Below are positions 33,851 through 45,344 of a DNA stretch of 64,000 bases, piece after piece (positions within the stretch are counted from its first letter, which is position 1; each line of letters opens with the position of its first letter). Origin of the DNA: Sarcophilus harrisii (taxonomy: Eukaryota > Chordata > Mammalia > Dasyuromorphia > Dasyuridae); the NCBI RefSeq assembly GCF_902635505.1, contig NC_045428.1, positions 301,187,107 through 301,251,106 on the forward strand. The letters run 5' to 3'. Under the pieces are notes generated by a model, which was not told the origin of the DNA, did no database searches, and saw only the letters and a program-made list of their open reading frames with translations. The translations under genes and the position numbers were made by a program.

Positions 33851-34650
33851 GTCACTGAAGCAGAAACCATTTCATTTTGTCTGTATCTTCCAAGAAAATA
33901 AGTGTCTTGCATACAAATAGGAAATATAAGCTGGGCAAAAGATGAGCGGGGCCTGAACTAGGGCTGTTGGCAGTATGAACAGAAAGGATAAAAAGACATC
34001 CTGAAGATAGAAAAGGCAAACCTTAGCATTAATGCTATTATGCTGTCTTTAGTGTGGCATGATGGTGACCTAGAATTTTAAAGGCTATTCTAATAAAATG
34101 CAATCTCTTAAGATTATCTTACCAACCTAAAAAGTTTACAAAAGTGTGGTACACCGAAATGTATTGGTTTGTAGTTACAGGGCCTGGTTTTGAATCCTGA
34201 CTAGATATGATCAAAATAGTCAAGTTGTAAAGGGCAGGATGGGTTTGGGGGAAAAGGAAAGGTTAAAAAAAAAAGTATTGTTATGTATATACTAAGTTTA
34301 AACTGCTAATGAGGTAGTGATTAGTAGACAACTATGGATGTGGGACTGCAGTTCAGAACATATTTGACAATCTATCCTATGCACTGGGATAATTATTTTT
34401 TAAAAATATTTCCCCAAATCCACAGTTCTTCCAATGTAGATAGTTTTGTAAAAGACACCAGCAGTGGCAAAAATCCAAAACAGAAATCTTGTTTAGTTTT
34501 TGCCTTTATTAACTACTCCAATATTTTAATGATGTGTTTTTCCTTATTATGTACTCTTTTTACCAAAACTGATCATAAATATGCCTTTTAGGTAAAGGTT
34601 TTCACAAGATGTTGTGGCCAAAAAAACGCAAAAAAAATTCAGTGGCAAAT
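33850..34650. other. Unassigned intergenic sequence
   Basis: A short stretch at about 33950-34005 resembles the long dispersed repeat. Nothing else recognised. Confidence 0.4.
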
Positions 34651-34654
34651 CCTC

Positions 34655-34790
34655 TAGTGATAAAAGATCCTCATCCCTTTCATTTTACAGAATGAAGGGT
34701 TGGAAAGATCAAGGGCCTTGCTCGAGGTTACAACCCCAATATTCTACAGCTGGGATTCATAACACAGACTTTGACTCCACATGCATAAAG
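34655..34790 (-). mobile_element. MIR fragment
   Basis: TTCATTTTACAGAATGAAGG and GCTGGGATTCATAACACAGA are a reverse MIR. It overlaps the left arm of the inverted repeat and the first half of a spurious 133-codon ORF. Confidence 0.6.
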
Positions 34791-34839
34791 GTTCAACTCC
34801 CACCCATACAACCATTAAAAGTTTGGTGGGATCTCCAGG
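34748..34839 (+). repeat. Left arm of a 92-bp inverted repeat
   Basis: Reverse complement of 37237-37328 with 6 mismatches in 92 bp and no gap (about 93% identity), by my alignment. Begins AGCTGGGATTCATA, ends GTGGGATCTCCAGG. Family unknown. Confidence 0.85.
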
Positions 34840-35144
34840 ATCAAACTACCACAGTTTTTAAAATTCCACAATTACTTCCATGCCACATAAGGAAACTTCA
34901 CTTAGAAATGCTAGCAGAAAAATTAGTAAAATTAGTAACAATTCAAGGTCTGCAGGAGAGTGATGTCAAAAACTTTTTTAATCTGTGGAAGGGCCCACCT
35001 CCTAAGAAGTCTTAGAACGTCTTCTGAAAAGTGTAGGCCCTTACTAAAAATTTCCAGATGTCTCCTCTACCTCCCCCAAAAGCAGCATGTGACATGAATA
35101 CTTTTAAGAAAAAAGGTGCAATATATACCCAAATAAACATTTCA
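34840..35144. other. Unassigned sequence past COX17
   Basis: Nothing recognised. The end of a 133-codon ORF (34614-35015) is here, with no known family. Confidence 0.4.
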
Positions 35145-35280
35145 CCAAATGCATATATAGATTTTATTTTTTAAAGAAATTATAAATATTCAACGACATA
35201 AGAATTTTATTCTTCAAAGCCCCCAAATAATTTAATCTTATATTCATTCCTTAGGAACTATTCTTCCAACGATAGACAAC
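35145..35280 (-). other. COX17: Candidate COX17 non-coding terminal exon (3' UTR)
   Basis: On the minus strand a very good polypyrimidine tract and acceptor (TTTTTTTCCCCTTAG|) sits at 35281. About 120 nt of repeat-free sequence follows, with two AATAAA signals at 35211-35206 and 35168-35163. This is what a last exon reached from the GTGAGT donor after the COX17 stop (42157) would look like. COX17 has three exons in human as I recall, the last largely untranslated. The placement is inferred from signals, not from alignment. Confidence 0.4.
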
Positions 35281-35780
35281 CTAAGGGGAAAAAAAGATAT
35301 TTTAGAAAATTAAAACTTCAAAAAAACGTATTGTTTACTCTGACATCAATTAAAAATACTTGTAATGTCTTCCCTGAGAAACTTCAACAGCTCCCCTAAT
35401 ATAAATAAAATTATATTAAAGATAAAATTTTTAATGTTGCTAGTTTCACTTAACTTTAAAATACACACTGAAGTAAAATTTTCAAAACAAAATAGGGTTA
35501 TATCAAATAACTTGATCTCAGAAAGCCTTTGAACTAGGGTATGTATCTGTTTTCTTAAAAACATCTTCTCATAAAAGAAAAAATTATTTTGTTATTCTAA
35601 AACTACAAAGAACAGAGGGGCCTGCAGGGCATTTTGTTTGTGCAAGAGTGTTTGGCAAAGATAGGTGAAGTTGAAAGCTGCAAGGTCAGCTCAGTTCATC
35701 ACTAACTTCCTGTGGAAAGTTCTTCAATGAGTACCTAATGTAAACTAGAAAATGCAGCTGCTAAGACCATTTTGAAATAA

Positions 35781-35815
<35 letters not shown>

Positions 35816-36655
35816 CTGGTACAGATAATAACAAAAAAGAATAGTAAAAATAATAGGCTTCCTCTCCTATCAATGTTTAAAACCACTTAAGACTAAAAAG
35901 TATAAACACATCAGGCTGTTCTGGCTCCTCAAATTTCAGATTTCAAGAAAAAATGCCTCTCAATTCAGCTCTAACTAGAAAATTAACACTTTTGCTCAGC
36001 TCATCTTCTGAGAGATTTAATCATTTTTGAAAAAATATTTTATTATTACTTATTTTTTATTTATATTTATATTTTTATATTTTCATTTTCTAGTAATTCT
36101 TTAACCATCACAAAACGAGTCATGGCAGGAGGTGATTGTGTCCCCTAACTGTACCTACCAGAGTGTTCTGCCCATACCAGGGAGCAATAAAGACTTTTTG
36201 GATGCATACATAGCAAAAATAATGTTTCCATATACTCCCTTCTCTGGCTATTTTTTTTTTTAATTTGCAATTTTTCCTTATCTGCATATTGGCACATTCC
36301 ACCCATTCTTAATGCTTGATTTAATTAAATAAGCATCTCAACACCTCCGCCTTTCCCCAACTGAAAACTCTAGGGCTCTAGGATTTATAAGGTTAATAAA
36401 TGGCTATCAACTCACATTTTCCTTAGAATTCTCCCATTCAATAGGGAGATTGCTTACTACCACTGCATTTCTCTCAACCTTAAGTTTCTTAAACTATAAA
36501 AATATAGAGCTTAGACTAGATCTCACTATGGTCCCTTATAGACTGAAAATTCCATAATTTTCCAAAACTGGATCTGCTTCCTTGGAATCACACTGTTGTT
36601 CACTGACAAAATGAAAATGTTTGAATTTACTATGCTCTGTATTTTTCCTAATATA

Positions 36656-37070
36656 TGTGTGGGAAAAGGTGAAGAACTTACAGATTCTAAAGTAGATCAA
36701 GCCTTATAGATCAGTTTTGGCTTCTCCGGAGTCATGCGAGTTTAGATAAGGCCTGGACTATATTCCATTGTCCAACGAAGGGAGTGGCCAAAGAAGCTGT
36801 GTATCACCTTGTCTACTACATTCCACTGACCAACTAGGGCAACAGTAGACTTACATGACCAATCACAACATACAGAGGGTGGGATTTTGGAAGTTCTTTG
36901 ACAGAAATGTATAAAAGCTGTAAGCATTTTCAAAGCTCTGGCCCTATACTGCTGTGAAATTTTGCTCACAGAACAGGATGGGGTCCGCTTCTCAAGATTC
37001 TAATAAATAATACTGCCTTCTATGAGATCTCTATAGTAGTCAAATTGGGTAGGTCTTTTTGTCCCAAACA
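36656..37070 (+). mobile_element. Solo LTR of an endogenous retrovirus (ERV1-type)
   Basis: 415 bp from TGTGTGGG to CCCAAACA, flanked by TATA on both sides (36652-36655, 37071-37074), a 4-bp target duplication typical of gammaretrovirus-like elements. It has a TATAAAAG box at about 36911 and AATAAATAA at about 37002. No internal region remains. Confidence 0.75.
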
Positions 37071-37236
37071 TATAGAACTTAGCTTCTTAACTGCTTTATG
37101 CAAAGAAACTCCAGCTATATTAAATAATTGTATCAGCCTTGCTAAAAGTGCTTTCTTAGACTATTTTTCAAATATATTCAAATATTTCAAATATAAATGT
37201 GGGTATTCAAACACTATATATATTAGATAGTTGGCT

Positions 37237-37328
37237 CCTGGAGATCCCACCAAACTTTTAATGGTTGTATGCGTGGGAGTTGAATCTTTATGCATGTGAA
37301 ATCAAAGTCTGAGCTATGAATCCCAGCT
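37237..37328 (-). repeat. Right arm of a 92-bp inverted repeat
   Basis: Partner of 34748-34839. Between the arms lie the proposed COX17 last exon and a solo LTR. Confidence 0.85.
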
Positions 37329-37329
37329 A

Positions 37330-38040
37330 AATCCAAAATAAAACCTTGATATTTCATAGAATTAAGGATTCTGTGAAGAAATACTGATGCTAGTGATAGA
37401 CCTCCCTAAAATACTGAATAAAACAATTATGTGGAAGTTGCATACAGAAATTTTCCAGTATGAAAATTAAATCTAATCCTTTTATTTTGCTCCAAAATTT
37501 ATTCTATCCCCCTTTATTCCAAGGATATTCTATGCCATCAATCAGCATTTATGGATTCTAATCTATCTATCCACTCTTACACCTACCTAATTACCCATCT
37601 ATAAAATCTAAATGTGAACAACCTTAATTTTAAGCTACTTCACAAACTCCAAAAGGGAGAAAAATTAATAGTATAAGAGCTAGCTAATTAGCTTTATCCT
37701 CAGAGTTGTACAGTGAGTTCTGTACTAAATGTAATCTCATTTAGAAAGCTGTGACCTAGTTCACATTTATCCACCCTTTTTAGCAATGGAGCTTTATACT
37801 TAAGAGTTTTAAGGTTTATAACACAAAACCTACATATAAGCATTCTAGCAATAAAAACTTCCCTCAATAATAAGGTAGCCTTAAAAAAAAGCATCTAATT
37901 TGAAGAGTGAAAATCTGGATTATAGCTTTATCTGTATTATGAATTCACTTCTGTGACCTTGAACAACTTTAAATTTCTCATGCTCCAAGGCATACAGGAG
38001 GATTTTTAAAAAATACCTATTCCTATTTCATAAAGATTAC
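37330..38040. other. Unassigned COX17 intronic sequence
   Basis: No repeat or exon recognised. Confidence 0.4.
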
Positions 38041-38815
38041 AGAATCATAGATTTTATGCTAGAAGAGGCTCAGATGTCATCTGGTTGAAGACCTTCGTTT
38101 TACAGATGTAGGAACTGAAATGATTTGTCCAAAGTCATTCAGAGAGGAAGGAATACAGCCAAGAATTAGACTCAAGACCAATCACTGAAAATCTAGTACA
38201 CATTTTCCACTAAACCATCCTACCCTCATAATATGAAACTATACCAATTTCTTGGAATGGTCTAAAATTCATGATGTAACTAGGATTATCAACATGCTTT
38301 GGGGAAATGAGACAAATTCCTTTTGCTCATCAGTGGACACTACATATAGAACAGAGACCCGCTGTAGTCAGCAATATAGTTCATTCTAAATTACTAATAA
38401 GTAGAGGAGGGAAGCGGCTTCTAATGTCAGAAGGCTAGGTTAAGTAAGATCCAAATTTAGTAAGCAAGAAAATTTTAGATCTTGAAGGTTAAAGACTAGA
38501 GGACTTCAAACTATTCAAAAATTTGGGATCACCAAACTAATTAGAGAGGAACTTGATATATAAAAGGACTCATTATGATTTAAGTAATTTAAGCCTAAGT
38601 TTATTGAAAATAATTTGATTTACATTTGCACTAATTTTGATTATATCTGTCATATAATGAATTTTAAAACTGGAAAAAAAACTAATAAATAATCTAGGTC
38701 AAACTCTTCAATTTATAGAGGAGGAAATAGGTCTGTTGGAAGTAACTTACCTAAGATCAAAAGGCTAATTAATAGTAGGTTAGACTAAGGCTTAGATATC
38801 TTTTCTCCAGCTCAG
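38041..38815 (-). mobile_element. Two MIR copies
   Basis: Reverse MIRs at 38041-38225 (CGTTTTACAGATGTAGGAAC) and 38690-38815 (AATTTATAGAGGAGGAAATA). The sequence between them is unassigned. Confidence 0.65.
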
Positions 38816-38944
38816 TGCTCAAGTTCCATTTCCTTGCCCTTCCTCTTTACAGCCCAGGGGGGCAGGAACAATCCTAGAACCCCTTGGAAGATAGAAAACA
38901 GGGGCATATATAAACGTGGGTATCCAGATTTGTGACTTTATTAT

Positions 38945-41075
38945 CATTCAGTCACTCAGATATTTAAATTAGTAGTATAGTTTTGTGGAAAGAACACTGG
39001 AATAAAAAAATTAGGGGGAGTATTCTGGCAAGGTAGCAAAGCAGATCAGAAAATTTCAAGCTCTCCACATTAATCCCAGAGATAGATCAAATTCACACTT
39101 CAGGATGCAGACTTGGGGCAGAACAAGGTCTTGCTAGGACAACCCAAGATTAAAGAACCTTAGCACAGGGTTTAACCAGTGTGAAGTGCAACCATCTCCA
39201 GGCTACAACAAATGTGTTTTACTTGAAAGCTGTGATCAAATAAAGAATCTTGACAAAATAATGCAAGAAATGATCAAAGAAAATTGTTCTGGAGTGACAG
39301 ATCATGAGGGGAGAGTAGAAATAGGGAAAAACAAAATCCAATCACTACCTCAAAGAGATCCTTTGTGGAAAACACAGGAATATTACTGCCAAATTTTTAA
39401 ACCCCCAGATCAAAAAGAAAAGTCTGTGATAAACAAAACAAAACAAAAAAACCCAATTCAAATATACTGGGGATAATACAATTAGATTTGTACAGAATTT
39501 TTCAGCAGACACAATAAGACTGCATGTCCTGGAATAATATATACAATCAAAAGAACTAGTCTTGTGGCCAAAAATATCATATCCAATAAAATTATCTATA
39601 ATATTGAATGGAAAAAAAAAAAAAAAAAAGACTTTCAATGAACTTGCAAATTTTCACAACTCTGTCTCAATTAACTCTGAACTTAATAGAAAATTTAACA
39701 CAGAAGAGCCAATATCCAAGGTTAATTTCAAGGTACTCAATATGAATAAAGTTTAGGCTTTTTATATGGAAATGTATACCATATGTTTAAGAGATTGACT
39801 TCAATTATTAAGTAGTTGAAAAGAAAGACCGGGACAGAGTTCAATATGATCTGAGTCTAAAAAGTAAAACTGTTTAGGAAAAGATAAAAATAATAAACAT
39901 GTTATACAAACAAATGAGATGCAAAGAAAGAAATGACAAGAAGCATTAAAGGAAGGGAAAAGGAGAAAAAAAAAGTTTGGGTTTTTTTGAAAACCTATTC
40001 ACATCAGGAACGGATTAAATAGGTAACATTACATATATTATTAGGGGTATATCACCCTACAAAATTTAGAAAGAAATAAGGGGGGAGGGAATAAAATAAG
40101 CTGGAATATAGAAGGGTGTACAGAATAATTATAGTGGGTCAAGGAATGTAGATTAATGGGAAAAGGAAAAAGGGCAGGAAAAGGTGACATAGGATAAGGT
40201 GGGGGTACAGAAGGGTGTTTAGATTAACAGGAGTGGAACAAGGTGTATGATTAATGGGAATGGTTTAAAGAAGGAAGGAGGGGGAGAAGACAAGGGAGGG
40301 ATGTATTGGTGAGGGGAAGTTAAGTAACAGCAAGGCAAGTTAAAGAACATAATTAAAATAGAAGAGTTAGCAGAGATAGAAAATAAGGGAGATACACAAA
40401 CACTATAATAAGGACCAGAAGCAGAATTTATTAAGAAAAGTAGGATAGTTATCATTGATCTTAAAGTCAAACTTAAAGATGCAAGAGAGAAATTTACATT
40501 ATGTCAACCATATTAATATTTGTCTTAGCTGTATATTTACATATGGATAAATATGGGTATATCTACCTGAGCACATGTGGGCATGTATACATGTAGGTGT
40601 ATGTATAGATATATGTGTATTATGTATGTGGGGGGGGAGGGTGTGAGAGAATGTATGAGTGTATAAATATATCTGTGCTTAACTGTCGGCTGCTTGGGCA
40701 GGTGAAAGGGATGAAAGAGGAAAAAAATAAAGTAAAAAGTACACAACAGAGAACAAAAGAATAACCTACAAGGAAGCAAAGAAAAAAAAGACACTCCATA
40801 AATATAATCTGTTATCATACATGCTTTCTTGAAATGAAAATTTATTTTTATGTATTTTGAATACTCTGTAATGTTCTGCTGGGCACATGACAATGTTTTG
40901 TTTCATTTTATTTTCTGCTTCTGTCTTTCTTTTTCTATTTTTTTTCTTATTTTGCATTAAGTTCAATAAAAAGAAAAAATTAAGTTCTAGCCTTATCTTT
41001 GCCACTACCTATGTGACCTTAGAGTGACTTCTTATCTCCAAGTCTAAGATATTTGATTCTAATTCTAAATGATTC
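38945..41075 (+). mobile_element. MIR split by a retroposon
   Basis: The MIR 5' part (AGTATAGTTTTGTGGAAAGA) ends at 39013. Its continuation (GCCACTACCTATGTGACCTT) starts at 40983 after the half-L1-like insert. Confidence 0.7.
39014..40973 (+). mobile_element. Half-L1 (HAL1)-like retroposon, 1.96 kb, complete ends
   Basis: Flanked by AAAAAATTA at 39005-39013 and 40974-40982, inside a MIR. The tail reads TTCAATAAAAAGAAAAAA, so it was copied from poly(A) RNA. An ORF1-like product remains in pieces: 96 open codons at 39186-39476 and, at 39562-39756, WPKISYPIKLSI, which resembles the L1 ORF1 C-terminal PRISYPAKLSF motif. No reverse transcriptase is present, as in half-L1 elements. Assignment to HAL1 is inference. 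Confidence 0.6.
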
Positions 41076-41247
41076 AAAATACTCCACTATGGCTCAGGTT
41101 TCAATTTAAAGAGGAACAAGTCTGAAATATCAGAGATCTCAAATAGGTTGTTAAAAGCTCAATTTAATTCCATTTTTTACCCAACAAATGCACTTCTGGG
41201 CCATCTAGTTCCTATCCCACAGTTTTTTCATGAGCTCAACAGCATTC

Positions 41248-41613
41248 AAGAATGGGAGTTGTACAGTTTCAATTGATCAAGGGTGGACAGAAGCAGCTAC
41301 ACCCAAAGAAAGAACACTGGGAAATGAATGTAAATTGCTTGCATTTTTGTTTTTCTTCCCAGGTTATTTTTACCTTCTGAATCCAATTCTTCCTGTGCAA
41401 TAAGAGAACTTTTCAGTTCTACACACATATATTGTAGCTAGGTTACACTCTGACATATTTAACTTGTATAGGACTGCTTGCCATCTGGGGGAGGGGGTGG
41501 AGGGAAGGAGGGGAAAAATCAGAACAGAAGTGAGTGCAAGGGATAATGTGGTAAAAAAAATTACCCAGGCATGGGCTCTGTCAATAAAAAGTTATAATAA
41601 AAAAAAAAAGAAT
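41248..41613 (+). mobile_element. L1 3' end with 16-bp target duplication
   Basis: AAGAATGGGAGTTGTA at 41248-41263 and 41598-41613 brackets a short L1 3' UTR copy with A-tail. The 3' variant (GCAAGGGATAATGTGGTAAA) is shared with the copy at 49197-49440. Confidence 0.88.
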
Positions 41614-42002
41614 GGGAGTTGTAAAATAAGCTCTTCCCTTTTGTTCCTTCTAGGTCAGAATCTGATAAGTGCCAAGTCGCATTCTGGACATAATGTAATC
41701 CTACTTCTCATTATTAACCTACCAACTTCTATGAATCTGAATAACATCTCCTCCCCTCCTCCCTCTTTTAGTTACAATAACTAACCATCACTACTTTGTC
41801 TAAATGAATTAAAGTGTGAAGCTAAATGAACTAAAAGTTCCAATAAAATTAGTCAATCTGATTTTATTATTTTCTCCATCTTACCTCCCAATCTTTTCAA
41901 GATAGAGAAGTTATGCTTTCTATTTTTTGAAAGGAAACTGTTACATTCCAAACAATTGTTAATAAAAAAAATCTGGCTGGCAATTAGCTAACATTTAAGA
42001 CT

Positions 42003-42183
42003 TTCTTTATTCAAAAAATGTTTTATTTGACTTGTTGAAAAATTACATTAATTCCTTTCTGTCAAAAGTTTAAATAAGCTACTGTCTAAAAGGTAAAACA
42101 TCGATATTTTAAAAACTTCAAAGTAATACCTATATTCACTTTCACTTAGTACTCACCAGCCATCAACTTATTTCTTCTTTCAT
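42003..42183 (-). other. COX17: COX17 alternative 3' UTR with two poly(A) signals
   Basis: If the donor just after the stop is not used, the transcript reads through 42183 down to two AATAAA hexamers (minus strand 42027-42022 and 42011-42006), giving a 3' UTR of about 190 nt. It may compete with splicing to the distal last exon. Confidence 0.4.
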
Positions 42184-42268
42184 TCATATTTTGAATCCCA
42201 GGGCTCTCATACACTCCTTGTGAGCTTCAATTAGATGTCCACAGTGTTCTTCTCCTTTCTCAATGATG
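42184..42268 (-). CDS. COX17: COX17 coding exon 2 (residues 39-66, stop)
   Basis: Second coding exon. The acceptor is TTTTATAG| at 42269, and the first C completes Cys39. It reads [20 protein letters not shown] and then RALGFKI, stop TGA at 42186-42184. Cys29-X9-Cys39 and Cys48-X9-Cys58 form the twin CX9C coiled-coil-helix fold oxidised by the MIA40 import relay. The assembled protein is 66 residues (human 63), and all structural and copper-binding cysteines are present. A strong donor CTG|GTGAGT lies 27 nt after the stop (42157/42156), so the transcript can continue into a non-coding exon. If the donor is skipped, AATAAA signals at 42027-42022 and 42011-42006 (minus) would end a longer 3' UTR. 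Confidence 0.96.
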
Positions 42269-43364
42269 CTATAAAACACAGTTTAGTCATTATCCAGCAA
42301 AAGAGGCATTAAGCTTCTCAGGTAAAAAATATGGACATAACAGAAGGGAGTCAGTCAAGCTATAAAAACTTGTTATAAGAAATGCTGTTGCAGAGACTCT
42401 TATAATTACAATTATTTTGATGTCACAGATAATACAGATAACCTACATGTTTAAATTCTGTGTAACAAAATGATGGATTCAGCAAAATAAAAACAAAAAT
42501 ATCCCAAGAGCTGTACCAACATAATAGTCTTTTACTATATACTCATTTCTCCAGAGCATTTTAAAAATATTTTATTAGAAAGAGGCTAGAATTCAGAGAT
42601 TTCTTCAGGTCTTTAGACTTGGTTTTCTAGCAATGCAATTAGTTAAATAAAATTCTACTGTAACAATAGTAAATTCACCTAAAAATTACCCCAATGTTTT
42701 GAGTTTGTCAAGAGTTTGGCATAAGGCTATTTGTGTGTTTCTTTAATATTTCCATGAGTGAAAAATATTTTTGAAGTTTTTTTGGCTTCACACTATTCTA
42801 GGGGCAAGAAGAGAAAGAAAAAATCTATTCCCAAAGTGAAAGACAGGCAATGGAATAGGAATAGAACTTAACGATTTCCCCAATTTTGTAAGTTTTGAAA
42901 GTGGCAAGTAAAAAGGCATCAAGATAACCCTCATCGTCCAATTCTAGAACCACTGACAAAGACATGTATTCCTGCTTATCTACTGTGCAGCATGTTATTT
43001 TTCCCCATGGAAAAGAATCCAAAAACACTGAGATACAAATATACACTAAAATATATTTAGTTCATGTATTCCAAGTGTATTTTGTATCTAGCCCAACACT
43101 AGAGCTCAAAGAAAAGTAAAAATAGTAACTCTTTGCCCTCTAAAAACAATATAATTGATATGGCAAGATATGTACATATGAAAACAGGCAATCATATATT
43201 GTTCTGAAAGTGTCAAAAGATACATGTTGACAGAGTCTCACGTATCATAGCACTGGACAAATGATTAAAAAAAATTACCCAAGGGAACAGGTAAACAGAC
43301 CTTCCAGGTGGGGAGAAGGGAAACAATGAAAAAGGGGGATGTGGGAATTAAATACCAGTAATAT

Positions 43365-43595
43365 TAATTGCAAATAAAAATAGTAAGAATAACTGACTTT
43401 CATATAGCACTTTAATGGTTGCAAAACATTCTACATACACGATCCTCACAGCTTTATGAGATGGGCACCATGTGTGCTGTCCCCATTTTACAGATGAGGA
43501 AACTGAAAAGCTCAGAGAAATGACTTGTCCATAGTTACACAGCTGGAAATGTGAAAGGGGGGAGGTTAAGCTAGATCTTCCTGACTGGAAACAAG
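43365..43595 (-). mobile_element. MIR
   Basis: CCCCATTTTACAGATGAGGA, TAGTTACACAGCTGGAAATG, with the CACTTTAATGG end first, as expected for the reverse strand. Confidence 0.8.
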
Positions 43596-44228
43596 AAAAG
43601 ATCAAAGGTTAAGTAAATGAGAATAGTGGCAAAGATCAAAATAGTCACATGAGACCAGAGAGGGAGGAAAAAAAACAAAGACATTGATAACACCTTGAAA
43701 AAAGTACATAAAATGTGCCATGACAAGAACTAATGTGGGTAAATCTTTAAAACAAACTGTACAGTTGATGAAGCTACTGTTTTGTTAACTTGCTTGTGAA
43801 TAGTACAGAAACGATAGCAGCAAGAATCAAACTCTGGACATGTCGGAATAATGAACCAAATATAACAAAAATACATTTTATAGGAATAAATTTGAAGCCT
43901 TTTATACTTAAAAAGAAAAATTACCCGTACAAGTATCAAACAAAGGAGAGCCGGTATTACAGCATTGCATGTAAAAAAAAGTCTAGTTTTAATTGATTTC
44001 AAGAGTAAAGTAATTACCAGAAAACTGAATATAGTCATGGATTGAACTAATAGAAGTAGTTATCAGAGCAAGAAAGACACAGCATTTACACTAGCCAGAC
44101 ATCTGGAGTACCAGGCTAAAATCCCCATTTTTGAAAGTTACTGTAAGTTTCCATGGTTCTAGAAACCATGTTACATAAGGATTGATTATTAATTAGAACT
44201 GAGGATTCTAAATTCATGAATTTAGCAT

Positions 44229-44428
44229 TTGTTGCATAGATTTATTAGTTTTTTTTTTTTTTTTTTTGCTGAGACAATTTGGATTAAGTGACTTGCCCAG
44301 GGTCACACAGCTAGGAAGGGTTCAGTGTGTCAGGCCACATTTGAACTCGGGTCCTCCTAAGACTTCAGGACTGAAGGGCTGGTACCCTATCCAGTGCACC
44401 ACGTAGCTGCCCCTTGTTGCATAGATTT
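44229..44428 (-). mobile_element. Young tRNA-SINE with 15-bp target duplication
   Basis: TTGTTGCATAGATTT at 44229-44243 and 44414-44428 flanks a reverse SINE with a T-run at 44249-44267, close to consensus (GACTTGCCCAGGGTCACACA, TCCAGTGCACCACGTAGCTG). Confidence 0.9.
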
Positions 44429-44429
44429 T

Positions 44430-44905
44430 CTAAGTCAATTCTCATTTTAGAAATAAGGTAACTGAAGCACAGATGTTAACTAAATTCACAAATCCATGAA
44501 CTTAAGTCATTGAGAGAACTTAAGTCTGAGTACAAGATTAAGGTATAATTTTATTTATTTTTTTGCCTTTTTTTTTTTTGGCAACATGGCTAATATGGAA
44601 ATGTGTTTTGCATGATATGACATGTCTAACTGATAATATTGCTTACCGTTCTCAATAAATAGAGGAGGGACTGGGAGGAAAAGAACTCTTAATATGGGGG
44701 AAAAAACTTTAAATGAATGTTAAAAATAAAATTTAAGAACAGAAGTTCATTTTTAAAAATGATTTTTTTAAATCATCATAAAATGAGATATAGTTTAGTG
44801 TGGCAGATAGAAAACTTGTCTAAAAGGTAGGAAGGACCCAAGTTCAAGTTCTGCCTGTGACAAATGATGGCTTGTGATCCTGCACAAATATAACCTCTCA
44901 GAATT
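44430..44905 (+). mobile_element. MIR, L1 3' end and SINE pieces
   Basis: A reverse MIR piece at 44430-44500, an L1 3' UTR at 44550-44760 (ACATGGCTAATATGGAAATG) and a SINE-like piece at 44785-44905 (ACCCAAGTTCAAGTTCTGCC). Confidence 0.6.
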
Positions 44906-45344
44906 CTAGGTAATTCTCCAAAACTCAAAGTTAGAGCGGTGTTCACTTGCATGGGAAGGGAATTCTCTACACTAAAGATATCCAAAACTGAGCTACAGAG
45001 GTACAAGCACTCCCAATATGTAACCAGGAAATGTTTGACAAGACAAATACTTTAGAACATAAGATTGTTGATGTGTTTCTAAGTCGATATTCTGCCTTCG
45101 AGGATCTTTATGAACGGTTTGATGGTAGTTGGTCACCATAGTTCCAACTGAAACAGATCAAAGGTCCAGTCCCTCCTCTCCCTAGCCCTAAAGTATAACA
45201 GATATATAAAATGAGGATATCAGCCACTCGGGGTTATTAAAAATTGGGGAAAAAAAAAAGGAGAGCTGAAAGCTTTTTTTTTTTTTTTTTTTTTTAATTA
45301 AACGCCTTCATTCTAAAGAAGAGACATGAAGATTAGAGAAGTGA

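Larger units (their letters stand above)
35281..42156 (-). other. COX17: Proposed COX17 intron 2 (after the stop codon)
   Basis: 6.9 kb between the donor after the stop codon and the proposed last exon. 35281-36650 and 37330-38040 look unique and AT-rich, with an A-run at 35780-35811. The rest holds a solo LTR, two MIRs, a half-L1-like retroposon and an L1 3' end. Confidence 0.4.

Noticed and set aside
34614-35015. 133-codon plus-strand ORF (MAKKTQKKFS...)
   Set aside because: Its first half is a reverse MIR plus the left arm of an inverted repeat, and no family is recognisable, so it is chance.
44244-44413. tRNA-like sequence as a tRNA gene
   Set aside because: It is the tRNA-derived head of a SINE with target duplication and poly(A), not a functional tRNA.
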